Positions 15,661 through 24,300 of a stretch of 64,000 nt of DNA are shown piece by piece. The stretch's first letter is position 1. Each line of letters begins with the position of its first letter. Position numbers and translations under genes: made by a program. The notes under the pieces are model-generated. The model had not been told where the DNA came from. It ran no database searches and worked only from the letters and a program-made list of their open reading frames with translations. This DNA comes from Paenibacillus ginsengihumi DSM 21568 (lineage in GTDB: Bacteria; Bacillota; Bacilli; Paenibacillales; NBRC-103111). The stretch lies in NCBI RefSeq assembly GCF_000380965.1, contig NZ_KB905549.1:92261-156260 (forward strand). The letters are read 5' to 3'.

Positions 15661-16632
15661 ATGAATATTTTGGTAACCGGCGGAGCGGGCTTTATCGGCT
15701 CCCACCTTGTCCTGCGCCTGCTGGAGCTGGGGCATCGCGTCACGATTCTGGACGATCTGTCGACAGGCCGCCAGGAATATTTGAACGAAGCGGCGAAGCA
15801 TGACAGGCTCACGGTGCTTCACGGAAGCGTCACAGACCCGCTTGCGCTGCGCAGCGCGATGGAAAACTGCGATGTCGTCTACCATCTGGCTGCCGTTCTC
15901 GGCGTGAAAAACACGGTCGAAAACCCGCTGAAGGTCATCGAAGGCAATATCGACGGCACCCGAGGCGTGCTGGAGCTGGCTTACGAGCAGGGGACGAAGG
16001 TCGTCTTTGCCTCGACGTCGGAAGTATACGGCAAAAACAGCCAACTTCCCTTCAGGGAAGATTCGGACCGCGTGCTGGGCGCTCCGTCGATCCACCGCTG
16101 GTGCTATGCGACAGCCAAGGCGATCGACGAGCATCTGTGCTTTGCCTACGCCGAGAAAGGGCTGCCGGTAACGGTCGTCAGGTACTTCAACGCGTATGGG
16201 CCAAGACAGGTCTCCTCGCAATACGGCAGCGTCATTCCGCGCTTCATTCGGGCGGCGCTGCACGGCGAGCCGCTCGAGGTGCACGGCGACGGCACGCAGA
16301 TCCGCTGCTTTACGTTCATTAGCGATACGGTCGCCGGAACGGTCGCCGCCATGGCCCCGCAGGCGAACGGCCTGGCGTTCAATATCGGCTCCGAGAAGCC
16401 GATTACGATCAACGAGCTGGCTGTCAAGGTGCGCGAGCTGGCCGGCTCCGAATCGCCGATCGTGCAGGTTCCGTACGAGAAGGCGTACGGCCCGGGATAC
16501 GAAGATATGCCTGCGCGCATTCCCGATATTTCCCGCGCCAAGGCGATTCTGCAATACAAGCCGATGGTGTCGCTGGATGAAGGCTTGCGCATTTCCATCG
16601 AGTGGTTCAGACAACAGATGAAGGACGGGTGA
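15661..16632 (+). CDS. NAD-dependent nucleotide-sugar epimerase/decarboxylase (extended SDR)
   Basis: 323 residues: ILVTGGAGFIGSHLVLRLLE (NAD site), VYHLAAVLGVKNTVENPLKV, FASTSEVYGKNSQLPF, RWCYATAKAIDEHLC (catalytic YxxxK), VRYFNAYGPRQ. The AAVLGVKNTVENP and SEVYGK wording resembles UDP-glucuronate decarboxylase and related UDP-uronate epimerase families as much as GalE, which would suit its position right after a UDP-sugar dehydrogenase. It is followed six bases later by the galE-like gene. Exact reaction unresolved. Confidence 0.82.
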   Translation: MNILVTGGAGFIGSHLVLRLLELGHRVTILDDLSTGRQEYLNEAAKHDRLTVLHGSVTDPLALRSAMENCDVVYHLAAVLGVKNTVENPLKVIEGNIDGTRGVLELAYEQGTKVVFASTSEVYGKNSQLPFREDSDRVLGAPSIHRWCYATAKAIDEHLCFAYAEKGLPVTVVRYFNAYGPRQVSSQYGSVIPRFIRAALHGEPLEVHGDGTQIRCFTFISDTVAGTVAAMAPQANGLAFNIGSEKPITINELAVKVRELAGSESPIVQVPYEKAYGPGYEDMPARIPDISRAKAILQYKPMVSLDEGLRISIEWFRQQMKDG

Positions 16633-16638
16633 TCGGAC

Positions 16639-17553
16639 ATGAGAGCCATCGTAACCGGCGGGGCGGGCTTCATCGGCTCCCATCTGGCGGAAGCGCTCGT
16701 CGCGGAAGGGGCCGACGTTCACATCGTCGATAATTTGCGCACCGGCTTCACGGAGCATGTGCCGCCGGGCGCAACGCTGCACCAGCTCGATATTCGCAGC
16801 GCGGAGGCCGTTCAGCTGTTTCGCAGCGTCAAGCCGGATGTGGTGTTTCACCAGGCCGCTCAAGTCGATGTCCAGCGCTCCGTCGCCGATCCGGGCTACG
16901 ACGCCTCCGTCAATATCGCGGGGACGGCCAACATCCTGCAGGCCTGCCTTCAGGCGTCTGTCAAGAAGCTGATCTACGCGTCTTCCTGCGCCGTTTACGG
17001 CGAATTGGAGACGGGCTTGATCAAGGAGGGCGATCCGACCGAGCCGATCTCCTTCTACGGCATTTCCAAGCTGACGCCGGAAGCTTATCTCCGCGTCTTT
17101 GGCCTGCTGTACGGGCTGGACTACACCGTCTTGAGATACGCCAACGTGTACGGCCCGAGACAGACGCCCAAGGGGGAAGGAGGCGTCGTCGCGATCTTTA
17201 TCGACCGGCTCAAGCAAGGACTGCCGCTGGTCGTCTATGGAGACGGCGAGCAGACGCGCGACTTCGTCTACGTAGGGGACGTCGTCCGGGCGAACCTGGC
17301 CGCCGCAAGCCGGGGCAGCGGGCGCACCGTGCAGGTGGCAACCGCCTCGGCAACGACCGTGAACGAGCTGGTGCAATGGCTCGCCAACATCCACGGCGCG
17401 CCCATTCAGCCGGAATACCGGCCGGAGAGGCCCGGCGACATCCGTCACAGCTGCCTGGACAACCGCTTGGCCAAAGAGATACTGGGCTGGACCCCCCGAT
17501 ATGACGTGTATCGGGGGCTTAAGGAAACGTACGATTATACAATGAGATCATAG
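16639..17553 (+). CDS. galE: UDP-glucose 4-epimerase family protein
   Basis: 304 residues: AIVTGGAGFIGSHLAEALV, FHQAAQVDVQRSVADPGYDA, YASSCAVYGELETGLIKE, ISFYGISKLTPEAYL (YxxxK), LRYANVYGPRQTPKGEGGVV. This matches the GalE-like enzymes of Bacillota and archaea that interconvert UDP-Glc/UDP-Gal or their N-acetyl forms. It is the last gene of the dehydrogenase-epimerase-epimerase operon, followed by a hairpin and the triple repeat. The symbol reflects the family; whether it acts on UDP-Glc, UDP-GlcNAc or a UDP-uronate is not determined. Confidence 0.85.
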   Translation: MRAIVTGGAGFIGSHLAEALVAEGADVHIVDNLRTGFTEHVPPGATLHQLDIRSAEAVQLFRSVKPDVVFHQAAQVDVQRSVADPGYDASVNIAGTANILQACLQASVKKLIYASSCAVYGELETGLIKEGDPTEPISFYGISKLTPEAYLRVFGLLYGLDYTVLRYANVYGPRQTPKGEGGVVAIFIDRLKQGLPLVVYGDGEQTRDFVYVGDVVRANLAAASRGSGRTVQVATASATTVNELVQWLANIHGAPIQPEYRPERPGDIRHSCLDNRLAKEILGWTPRYDVYRGLKETYDYTMRS

Positions 17554-17601
17554 GCTGCGCGGGAAGCGAGGTCGCTTGCTTGAGGCGCTGCCCTTACAAT
17601 C

Positions 17602-17630
17602 AGGCCGTCCGGAATATTGCCGGGCGGCCT
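17602..17630 (+). terminator. GC-rich hairpin after galE
   Basis: AGGCCGTCCGG and CCGGGCGGCCT pair as an 11-bp stem with one G-T pair and a 7-base loop. No U-tract follows (ATCTTGAAAA), so it is a possible but imperfect terminator of the sugar-nucleotide operon. Confidence 0.45.
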
Positions 17631-17897
17631 ATCTTGAAAATTTGGCGGTATACGCCGACAAATTTTCAATACCGCAGGTGACGGCCGATGACGACAGGAA
17701 GCGCTCGTCATAGGCGGCTATCTTGAAAATTTGGCGGTATACGCCGACAAATTTTCAAAACCGCAGGTGACGGCCGATGACGACAGGAAGCGCTCGTCAT
17801 AGGCGGCTATCTTGAAAATTTGGCGATATACGCCGACAAATTTTCAAAACCGCAGGTGACGGCCGATGACGACAGGAAGCGCTCGTCATAGGCGGTT
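17631..17897. repeat. Three tandem 89-bp REP-like double-hairpin units
   Basis: Three nearly identical direct copies starting at 17631, 17720 and 17809. Each has two potential hairpins: TTGAAAATTTG..CAAATTTTCAA around GCGGTATACGCC, then GATGACGA..TCGTCAT around CAGGAAGCGC, joined by CCGCAGGTGACGGCC. Differences between copies are single bases. They fill the gap between galE and the germination operon. The same unit, complete or partial, recurs at 10225, 39658, 50010, 60163 (two copies) and 63628. Confidence 0.92.
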
Positions 17898-17970
17898 TTT
17901 AATCATTAGAGGATAAAATACGGTATTCAGGTTATACTAGCCTCAAATTGTTGTAGCTCAGGTGATCTGC

Positions 17971-19059
17971 GTGACGAACCAAGCGGGCCGCGTCATCGGA
18001 ATTCTCAGTGCGTACTCTGTCATGATTTTGGCCATCGGGTTAATGAATCATGTGATCGTCGTGCCGCCGCTCCTGCAAGTGGCGAAAAGAGACGCCTGGA
18101 TCAGCGTCCTGGTCGTCATGCTGCCGTACTTGGCATGGGTTGGCCTGCTCCATCGCATTATGAAACGGACCGGTCAGGAGCCGCTCTTGCTGTGGCTGAA
18201 CCGGCATTGGGGGCGGATCGCGAGCGGAACGGTTCGCGCCTTTTTCATCATTTACCTGTTTTTGATTGCGGTTATGACATTAAAGGATACAACGATGTGG
18301 ACGCACACCTCCTATTTGCCCCGCACTCCCGAGCTGGTCGTGTCTGCGTCGCTGGTCTTGCTCAGCGTCTTCGCCGTTCATTTTGGCATTCGAACCATCG
18401 CTATCGCTTCGGGCATCCTGCTGCCGTTCGTGATCGTCTTCGGGGATTTTGTCATGAGCGCCAATCTTCCGCAAAAAAATTACGCCTTGCTCACGCCCAT
18501 GCTGGAGCACGGCTTAAGCCCTGCCCTTCGCGGCACCGTGTACGTTGGCGGCGGACTGGCCGAGCTGTTTATTCTGCTGCTCTTTCAGCACCGCTTAAAA
18601 TCCGATGTTCGCCCCTGGTCGCTGTATTTGCTGGCGAGCTTCCTGGTCCTGCTCGTGCTGGGACCGGTGACAGGAGCAATCAGCGAATTCGGTCCCTACG
18701 AGGCCGCGGAGCTGCGCTACCCGGCTTACGAGGAATGGCGGCTGGTCAAAATCGGCAAGTACATCCGTCATGTCGACTTCCTGTCGATATACCAATGGCT
18801 GTCGGGAGCTTTCGTCCGCATCGCCTTATCCATGTTTTTGCTGCTCGAGCTGCTGATCGTAAATCACAAAAAATACCGTGCCGCCATGGCGGGGCTGCTC
18901 GGCCTCGCCTTGGTGATTCTGGTCGAGTTGCCCATTAGCGACATGCAGTATACGGCCTTCCTCAAAAGGTATTACTTGCCCGGATCGCTGTGGGGCGTTA
19001 CCGGAATGCTGCTTATGCTCTCCCTGCTGACAAGCATGACTACGCGAAAACAAAGGTGA
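17971..19059 (+). CDS. Spore germination permease, GerAB/GerKB family (B subunit)
   Basis: 362 residues, almost entirely hydrophobic with about ten predicted membrane segments, of the APC-type GerAB family that forms the germinant-binding subunit in the inner spore membrane. Typical features are the N-terminal ILSAYSVMILAIGLMNHVIVVPPLL, the middle LPFVIVFGDFVM and the end region LPISDMQYTAFLKRYYLPGSL. GTG 17971 is chosen because AGGTGATC lies just upstream; a GTG at 17962 sits on that site. First of three genes B-A-C with six-base and one-base junctions. Confidence 0.9.
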   Translation: MTNQAGRVIGILSAYSVMILAIGLMNHVIVVPPLLQVAKRDAWISVLVVMLPYLAWVGLLHRIMKRTGQEPLLLWLNRHWGRIASGTVRAFFIIYLFLIAVMTLKDTTMWTHTSYLPRTPELVVSASLVLLSVFAVHFGIRTIAIASGILLPFVIVFGDFVMSANLPQKNYALLTPMLEHGLSPALRGTVYVGGGLAELFILLLFQHRLKSDVRPWSLYLLASFLVLLVLGPVTGAISEFGPYEAAELRYPAYEEWRLVKIGKYIRHVDFLSIYQWLSGAFVRIALSMFLLLELLIVNHKKYRAAMAGLLGLALVILVELPISDMQYTAFLKRYYLPGSLWGVTGMLLMLSLLTSMTTRKQR

Positions 19060-19065
19060 ATTGCC

Positions 19066-20583
19066 ATGAAGTTTCGTTGGCTTCGGCCATTGTTCCTGCA
19101 GCGGAATCACGCTCCGCCTCCTTTGCAGCCCGGTTCTCCCCCGGATGAACCGACAGCATGGACTCCGGAGACAATTCGCCTTCTGTTCCGCAGATCGGCG
19201 GATTTTGTCATGAAACGTTACGAGCTCGGAAACGCTGAACAAGCGCAGTCGGTGTTCTTCATGTACTGCGAGGGTCTGACCGATACGCGGCCGATCAACG
19301 AATATCTCATCCCCGAGTTAACGCGCCTGATCAATGAGCAGTTCGGCCTGGAGATGGACAAGAAGCTGCGAATGACCCGCATCCAGCGTACAGCCGACAT
19401 CGTCGATCGCGTATTTTCCGGGGAGCTCGTCCTGTACTTCGAACGGCTGAACGTCATCTATGCGGTCGATACGGCCGATCCGCCCCATCGCCAGCCATCG
19501 GAATCGAATACCGAAATATCGATTAAAGGGCCGAAAGATGCGTTCGTGGAAGAGCTGACGACCAATGTGGCGCTGATCCGCAAACGGCTTCGCAGCAATT
19601 CCTTATGTTACGAGCAATTGACGATCGGCAAGCGGAGCCGCAGCAGGGTGGCCTTGCTTTACATTGAAGATATTACGCGGCCCGAGCTCGTCGATGAAGT
19701 CAGAACGCGCTTGCAGCATATCGAGATCGATCTGATGTTCAGCAGCAGCCAATTGGAAGAAATGCTGGCGGACTCTTCGCGATCTCTGTTCCCACTGCTG
19801 CATTACACCACACGCCCTGATTTTGCGGTCGATTGCTTGACCAGGGGCCGATTCGTCGTCATCGTCGAAGGAGCGCCGACCGTGGTCATCGGTCCGGCCA
19901 ATTTGACGCTGCTGCTGAAGACGCCGGAAGACTTCTATGTGCCGTTTTACATGAGCACCTTCGGCCTGCTGTTGCGTTTTATCGGCCTGGGCATCTCTTT
20001 GCTGCTCCCGGGCTTTTGGATCGCGCTGGCGTCTTTCAATATGGAGCAGCTCCCTTTCCCTTTTGTAGCGACGATCTCATTGTCGCGCATGGGACTTCCT
20101 ATGCCCGCTCCGCTCGAAGCATTCCTGATGATCGCGCTCTTCGAACTGTTCAGGGAAGCCGGCGAGCGGCTGCCCAAGGCGGTCGGGCAAACCGTCGCCG
20201 TAGTCGGCGGCATCGTCGTCGGCGATGCCGCCATCCGGGCCGGCCTCGCCTCCACGACGTTTCTCGTCATTGCCGCCATTTCCGCCGTTTCCAGCTTTAC
20301 GCTGGTCAATCAATCCTTGGTAGGCACCGTCAGCGTCATCCGTCTGCTTGTGATGCTGTGCTCCTCCACGCTCGGCATATACGGATTCACTTTATCCGTC
20401 ATCGCCATCGTGGTGTATCTGTCCTCCCTCGAGTCGTTCGGCATCCCGTATCTTGCTCCGTTGTCGCCGATTCGCTGGCGGGATGTCGTCATGGCCTTTG
20501 TGCGAAAGCCGTGGTACAAGAAGAAGCGTCGCCCGGAAATCATGCTGACCCAAGACAAGACCCGTCAACAGGAGGAGTCATAA
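19066..20583 (+). CDS. Spore germination protein, GerAA/GerKA family (A subunit)
   Basis: 505 residues. A soluble N-terminal half (FVMKRYELGNAEQAQSVFFMYCEGLTD, then the EISIKGPKDAFVEEL region that is a hallmark of GerA subunits) is followed by a membrane region containing FYVPFYMSTFGLLLRFIGLG and PAPLEAFLMIALFELFREAG. In sporeformers this subunit assembles with GerB and GerC into the germinant receptor, an oligomeric ion channel. ATG 19066 has AGGTGA upstream. Its stop overlaps the gerC start by one base (TAATG). Confidence 0.95.
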   Translation: MKFRWLRPLFLQRNHAPPPLQPGSPPDEPTAWTPETIRLLFRRSADFVMKRYELGNAEQAQSVFFMYCEGLTDTRPINEYLIPELTRLINEQFGLEMDKKLRMTRIQRTADIVDRVFSGELVLYFERLNVIYAVDTADPPHRQPSESNTEISIKGPKDAFVEELTTNVALIRKRLRSNSLCYEQLTIGKRSRSRVALLYIEDITRPELVDEVRTRLQHIEIDLMFSSSQLEEMLADSSRSLFPLLHYTTRPDFAVDCLTRGRFVVIVEGAPTVVIGPANLTLLLKTPEDFYVPFYMSTFGLLLRFIGLGISLLLPGFWIALASFNMEQLPFPFVATISLSRMGLPMPAPLEAFLMIALFELFREAGERLPKAVGQTVAVVGGIVVGDAAIRAGLASTTFLVIAAISAVSSFTLVNQSLVGTVSVIRLLVMLCSSTLGIYGFTLSVIAIVVYLSSLESFGIPYLAPLSPIRWRDVVMAFVRKPWYKKKRRPEIMLTQDKTRQQEES

Positions 20584-21719
20584 TGTCCCGCGCAGGCAAA
20601 GCGTTGGCCGTTTGGATCCTGATATCGTTCACCCTGACCGGATGCTGGGACATCAAAAATATACAGGACATCAACTACTTGACCAGCTTGGGATTCGACA
20701 AAGTCGGCCAGCAATATCGGGTCTACGTGCAAATGATCGACTTCTCTTCTGTGGCCAAATCGGAGTCGGCCAAGCCGACCGAGCCCATTCCGGTATGGGT
20801 CGGCATCGGCAAGGGCGAGACCATCGTCGGCGCGGTGAACGATCTGTACCGGACCGCGCAGCTGCGCGTATTTTACGGCCAAATCAACTCGATCGTCTTA
20901 GGCGAGAACATTCTGAGATCGGATCTGAAAGATGTCAAGGAAGTGCTGGACCGTTATTACGAATTTCGCTATACCCCATGGCTATTCGGCACCAAGGAGC
21001 CGATCGACAAATTGTTTGCCGTCACCCCCTTCTTCAATCTTTCGCCGCTGATGTCTCTGCTGCATCAACCGCAGGAAATTTACAAGCAGCAGTCGCTGAT
21101 CGCTCCGCTTACATTGCGGGAGTTCGTGGCGGAAATTCGCGAGCCGGGAAACGCTGTCTTTATCCCCTCCTTATCCTTGAGGAATCTCGATTGGGAAGTC
21201 GAAGGCCAAAAGAAGCCGATGATGGATATGGACGGCGTGTTCGCTTTTCAAGAAGAAAAGTATAAACAATGGATTGCGCTGCCGAAGGTTTTCGGTTTGC
21301 GGTGGGTCGAACCGAAAACCGAGCGGAGCCCGCTGCTGATCCGATCCGAAGGGCGCTCCCAAGCGTCTGTGTCGCTGGAAAAGCCCGATATCCGCATCCA
21401 TCCGGTCATTGTAAACGATCAAATCGCATTCAACCTGGACGTCAAACTTTCCGGATATATCAGCGAAGCTCTTCAGCTTATGCCGGAAACGACGTTGGAG
21501 CAAAAGGCAGCGGAGGCCGTGAAGCGGCAAATCCAAGATACCTATGAGGCTGGTCTGCGGTCCGGCATCGATACGCTGCGGCTGGAGCACGCCCTTTACC
21601 GGCAAAACAACCGCGAATGGAAAAAGCTCCGCGGGCAGGGAGGAATCAAGCTGACGCCGGATTCGGTTCATATCCGCGTTAAAGTGAAGCTGAGACATTC
21701 CGGGAAATTGAAGTATTAA
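20583..21719 (+). CDS. Spore germination lipoprotein, GerAC/GerKC family (C subunit)
   Basis: 378 residues with a lipoprotein signal: charged start, VWILISFTLTGC with lipobox Cys21. After it come WDIKNIQDINYLTSLGFDK, the standard GerC start of the mature protein, and the LPTG-free GerC fold through VRLRHSGK-like end (KVKLRHSGKLKY). Anchored on the outer face of the spore inner membrane as part of the germinant receptor. It completes the B-A-C operon; which germinant is sensed cannot be read from sequence. Confidence 0.94.
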   Translation: MSRAGKALAVWILISFTLTGCWDIKNIQDINYLTSLGFDKVGQQYRVYVQMIDFSSVAKSESAKPTEPIPVWVGIGKGETIVGAVNDLYRTAQLRVFYGQINSIVLGENILRSDLKDVKEVLDRYYEFRYTPWLFGTKEPIDKLFAVTPFFNLSPLMSLLHQPQEIYKQQSLIAPLTLREFVAEIREPGNAVFIPSLSLRNLDWEVEGQKKPMMDMDGVFAFQEEKYKQWIALPKVFGLRWVEPKTERSPLLIRSEGRSQASVSLEKPDIRIHPVIVNDQIAFNLDVKLSGYISEALQLMPETTLEQKAAEAVKRQIQDTYEAGLRSGIDTLRLEHALYRQNNREWKKLRGQGGIKLTPDSVHIRVKVKLRHSGKLKY

Positions 21720-21757
21720 CGTCAGGCGAGTCCGCCCGGCTCCCGGCGGCTCCCGCC

Positions 21758-23272
21758 TTACCCTAAAGCGGCCAAGCCCTGCTTGTCATAGAAGAACGGG
21801 CCGCGGGTCCAGACGCAGGCGAGATGCATGAGCAGCTCCGCCGTCATGCGTTCCCTTACGGCCGCATGGCGGTCGTCCTCGTACAGATTGCGCCATTCCA
21901 GCGGGTCTTCCGCCAGATGGTAAAGCTCGCCGCGGAACTGGCCGGTTCGCTCGATCGCATCGTCGATCGTTCCCGGCATGTACAGAATCAGCTTCCACTC
22001 CTTGGTGCGCCACATCAAGGCGGGCGCCGTATGCACGCCATCCGTGCTCTTGGCGTGGAATTCGCAAAACGCGCCCTGGCGCTGCCGTTCCCCGAGCAGG
22101 TCGAGTCCGGGCAGCTGCGGGTTGCGCGGCAGGCCGGCAGCCTTGGCCAGCGTCGGCACAATATCGACCAGCTCCGCCGGCCGCTCGTCCACCGTCCCCC
22201 GCCTCTCGGCAGGAACGCAGGAGCCGGACAGAATCATCGGAACGCGGACACTGGCATCGTACAGACAGTATTTGCTGAAGCGGAAGCGCCGTTCCCCCAG
22301 CATCTCCCCGTGATCGGAGACGAACACGATCAGGGCGTTGTCCAGCCTTCCCTGCTGCTGCAGCTTGTCCAGCGCCCGGCCGAAATAATGGTCCAGCCAT
22401 GTGCAGTTCGCAAAATAACGGAGCGTCGTCCGCTTGCGCTCCTCCGGCGTCATCCTCTCCCACACCTGCCGCTTGTCGGCATAATTTTGCCGGGTTCGCT
22501 CGTTGATCTCGTCCGCTGCCGCCAAATGCGTGCCGCTTTCGTACTCCCAGGGCGGCTGGGGCAGCTCGGGAATATCGCGCAAATCGTACAAATCCTCGAA
22601 CTCCTTCGGCACGTTGAAGCCGGCATGCGGCTTCAGGAACGACAAATACAGAAACAACGGCCGCTGGGGATCGAGCCCTTCGTCAATAAACTTCAGGCAT
22701 TGCTCCGCCACCCAGCCGTCCCGGTGATGCTCCATCGGCACCTGGCTCGTGCAGCCGATATAGCCGTTCGCATTCTCCTCGCCGCTGCCGTAGTGCCTCG
22801 TCTCTTCGTAGTACGCGCGGAGCCCGTCCGGCTCAACGTCGCCCATCATGACCGCCCCCCGCTCGTAATGTCCGCTGTCGCGCGCAAGCCCTACCGCTCT
22901 GACCTCGAAGCCTCGCGTCGGCGGCTCCGGATTGCGCAGCCCATGGTTCCAATGCGTTTTGCCGAATCCGGCCGTCTGGTAACCGGCCTTGCGCATCAGC
23001 TCCGGCAGCGGATCGCTCGGCAGCTTGTCCTCGTCGTACAAGCCTCCGTAATTCGTCCGCACACCGAGCTGGGACGGATAGTAGCCGAACATCATAGAGC
23101 TGCGGCTCGGCACGCACATCGGCGCCTGACATACCGCCTGGCTGAATACGATGCCCTGCTCCGCCAGCTTGTCGAGAGTCGGCGTCAATATATGTCTGTT
23201 ATATTTCCCTATGCAGTCCCAGCGCTGCTGATCGGTCATCAAAAAAATGATATCAGGCCTAGATTCCGCCAT
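21758..23272 (-). CDS. Sulfatase (formylglycine-dependent, alkaline-phosphatase superfamily)
   Basis: 504 residues. RPDIIFLMTDQQRWDCIG gives the metal-binding Asp pair, and CVPSRSS (Cys53) is the C-x-P-S-R site converted to formylglycine by a sulfatase-maturing enzyme, which is not in this window. VFVSDHGEMLGE supplies the second metal site, and HWNHGL and HAKSTDGVHTAP follow the sulfatase layout. No signal peptide, so probably cytosolic. ATG 23272 replaces a longer frame start lacking homology. It converges on gerC and stands alone about 290 bases from the GT2 operon. Substrates may be sulfated glycans or choline sulfate-type esters; unresolved. Confidence 0.92.
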   Translation of the reverse strand: MAESRPDIIFLMTDQQRWDCIGKYNRHILTPTLDKLAEQGIVFSQAVCQAPMCVPSRSSMMFGYYPSQLGVRTNYGGLYDEDKLPSDPLPELMRKAGYQTAGFGKTHWNHGLRNPEPPTRGFEVRAVGLARDSGHYERGAVMMGDVEPDGLRAYYEETRHYGSGEENANGYIGCTSQVPMEHHRDGWVAEQCLKFIDEGLDPQRPLFLYLSFLKPHAGFNVPKEFEDLYDLRDIPELPQPPWEYESGTHLAAADEINERTRQNYADKRQVWERMTPEERKRTTLRYFANCTWLDHYFGRALDKLQQQGRLDNALIVFVSDHGEMLGERRFRFSKYCLYDASVRVPMILSGSCVPAERRGTVDERPAELVDIVPTLAKAAGLPRNPQLPGLDLLGERQRQGAFCEFHAKSTDGVHTAPALMWRTKEWKLILYMPGTIDDAIERTGQFRGELYHLAEDPLEWRNLYEDDRHAAVRERMTAELLMHLACVWTRGPFFYDKQGLAALG

Positions 23273-23565
23273 GCCCCGTCCCCCCTGCTTCGTGCAACTA
23301 AAAAATCCATCTTCATTATACGTCAGTTTCAGGCGGAGCAGCATGTCCGATCCGGACACAAACCTGCTTGATCCCGACATGTGCTGCCCGAAGCACGGCG
23401 CAGACTTCAGCCGCCGGTATTGCGAACAATATCGAGCCGTTTCCGAGCGGGGATTGACGAGCCTTGCGCAGGGTCATGTGGACGATATTGCCATGCCTGA
23501 CGGCATGCCGGGAGGGGGCCGGGAAGGAGCGGGCATTCGGCTGTCGCCAAGCTGCAGCGCCAGTT

Positions 23566-24285
23566 TCAGCGCCCGCTCAATGAACGGATGTAGTCGGCCA
23601 TTCGACCGGCATATTTGGCCCTTGTCGCGGCAAGCTCCTGCTCGATCACGGGCCGGTGGCGGACCGTGCCCATTTGGCTGTGCCAGCGGTACTGGGTCAG
23701 CGGCTTGTCGATATAGTCGAAGCGGCAGCCTGCCAGCATCATGCGGTACCACAGGTCGACGTCATGCGTGTACGGCAGCGCGCTGTCGAACAGCCCGACC
23801 TTCTCCAGGAGCCGCCTGTGCATGACGACCGTGCAGCCGTTGACCGGATTGCATGTCAGCATGGCCGTATAGAAGGAGATATCATCCCTGTACGGATGCG
23901 TTACATGTCGCTGCGTAATCTGGCCGCATTCGTCGATCAGATCGAAGGCCGTATAGCTGATCATCGCTCCGGCGGCCTGCATGCGCGGAATTTGCACGGA
24001 CAGCTTGCGGGGATAGAAGCGGTCGTCCGAGCTGAGCCACGCAATATATTCGCCCGAAGAGGCGCGGATGCCGTGGTTCAGCGCGCTGGCCGTCCCCCCG
24101 TTGCTTTTGACCAAATACACAATCCGGTTCAAATAAGGAGCGATCTTATCGGCATGCTTGGTCGCGCCGTCGTTCACGACGATAATCTCCACTTCCGGAT
24201 ACGTTTGCGCGAGCGCGCTGGCCAGCGCCTCCCCGACGTACGGGTCGTTGTAAAACGGGATGATGACAGATACGAGCGGATGCAT
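23566..24285 (-). CDS. Glycosyltransferase family 2 (GT-A fold)
   Basis: 239 residues: PLVSVIIPFYNDPYVGEALAS, VEIIVVNDGATKHADK, NGGTASALNHGIRASSGEYI, then the metal-binding pair as AWLSSDDRFYP (DD where DxD is usual) and YTHDVDLWYRM, a W-containing acceptor loop. Cytosolic, no membrane segment. It lies 15 bases after the reductase gene with an AGGAGGGAG ribosome site and is the last gene of the operon 28832-23566; it could transfer the amino-deoxysugar made by the preceding three enzymes. Confidence 0.9.
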   Translation of the reverse strand: MHPLVSVIIPFYNDPYVGEALASALAQTYPEVEIIVVNDGATKHADKIAPYLNRIVYLVKSNGGTASALNHGIRASSGEYIAWLSSDDRFYPRKLSVQIPRMQAAGAMISYTAFDLIDECGQITQRHVTHPYRDDISFYTAMLTCNPVNGCTVVMHRRLLEKVGLFDSALPYTHDVDLWYRMMLAGCRFDYIDKPLTQYRWHSQMGTVRHRPVIEQELAATRAKYAGRMADYIRSLSGR

Positions 24286-24300
24286 TCGGCTCCCTCCTGT

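Noticed and set aside
15142..17448. A 768-codon open frame on the minus strand
   Set aside because: It lies antisense to the dehydrogenase and two epimerase genes, which have clear motifs and ribosome sites; high GC opens the opposite frame.
17631..17897. CRISPR array
   Set aside because: Three direct repeats are present but the whole 89-bp unit is conserved with no variable spacers, and no cas genes are near.
21824..23371. A 515-codon plus-strand frame
   Set aside because: It mirrors the sulfatase gene; the sulfatase frame has the C-x-P-S-R active site.
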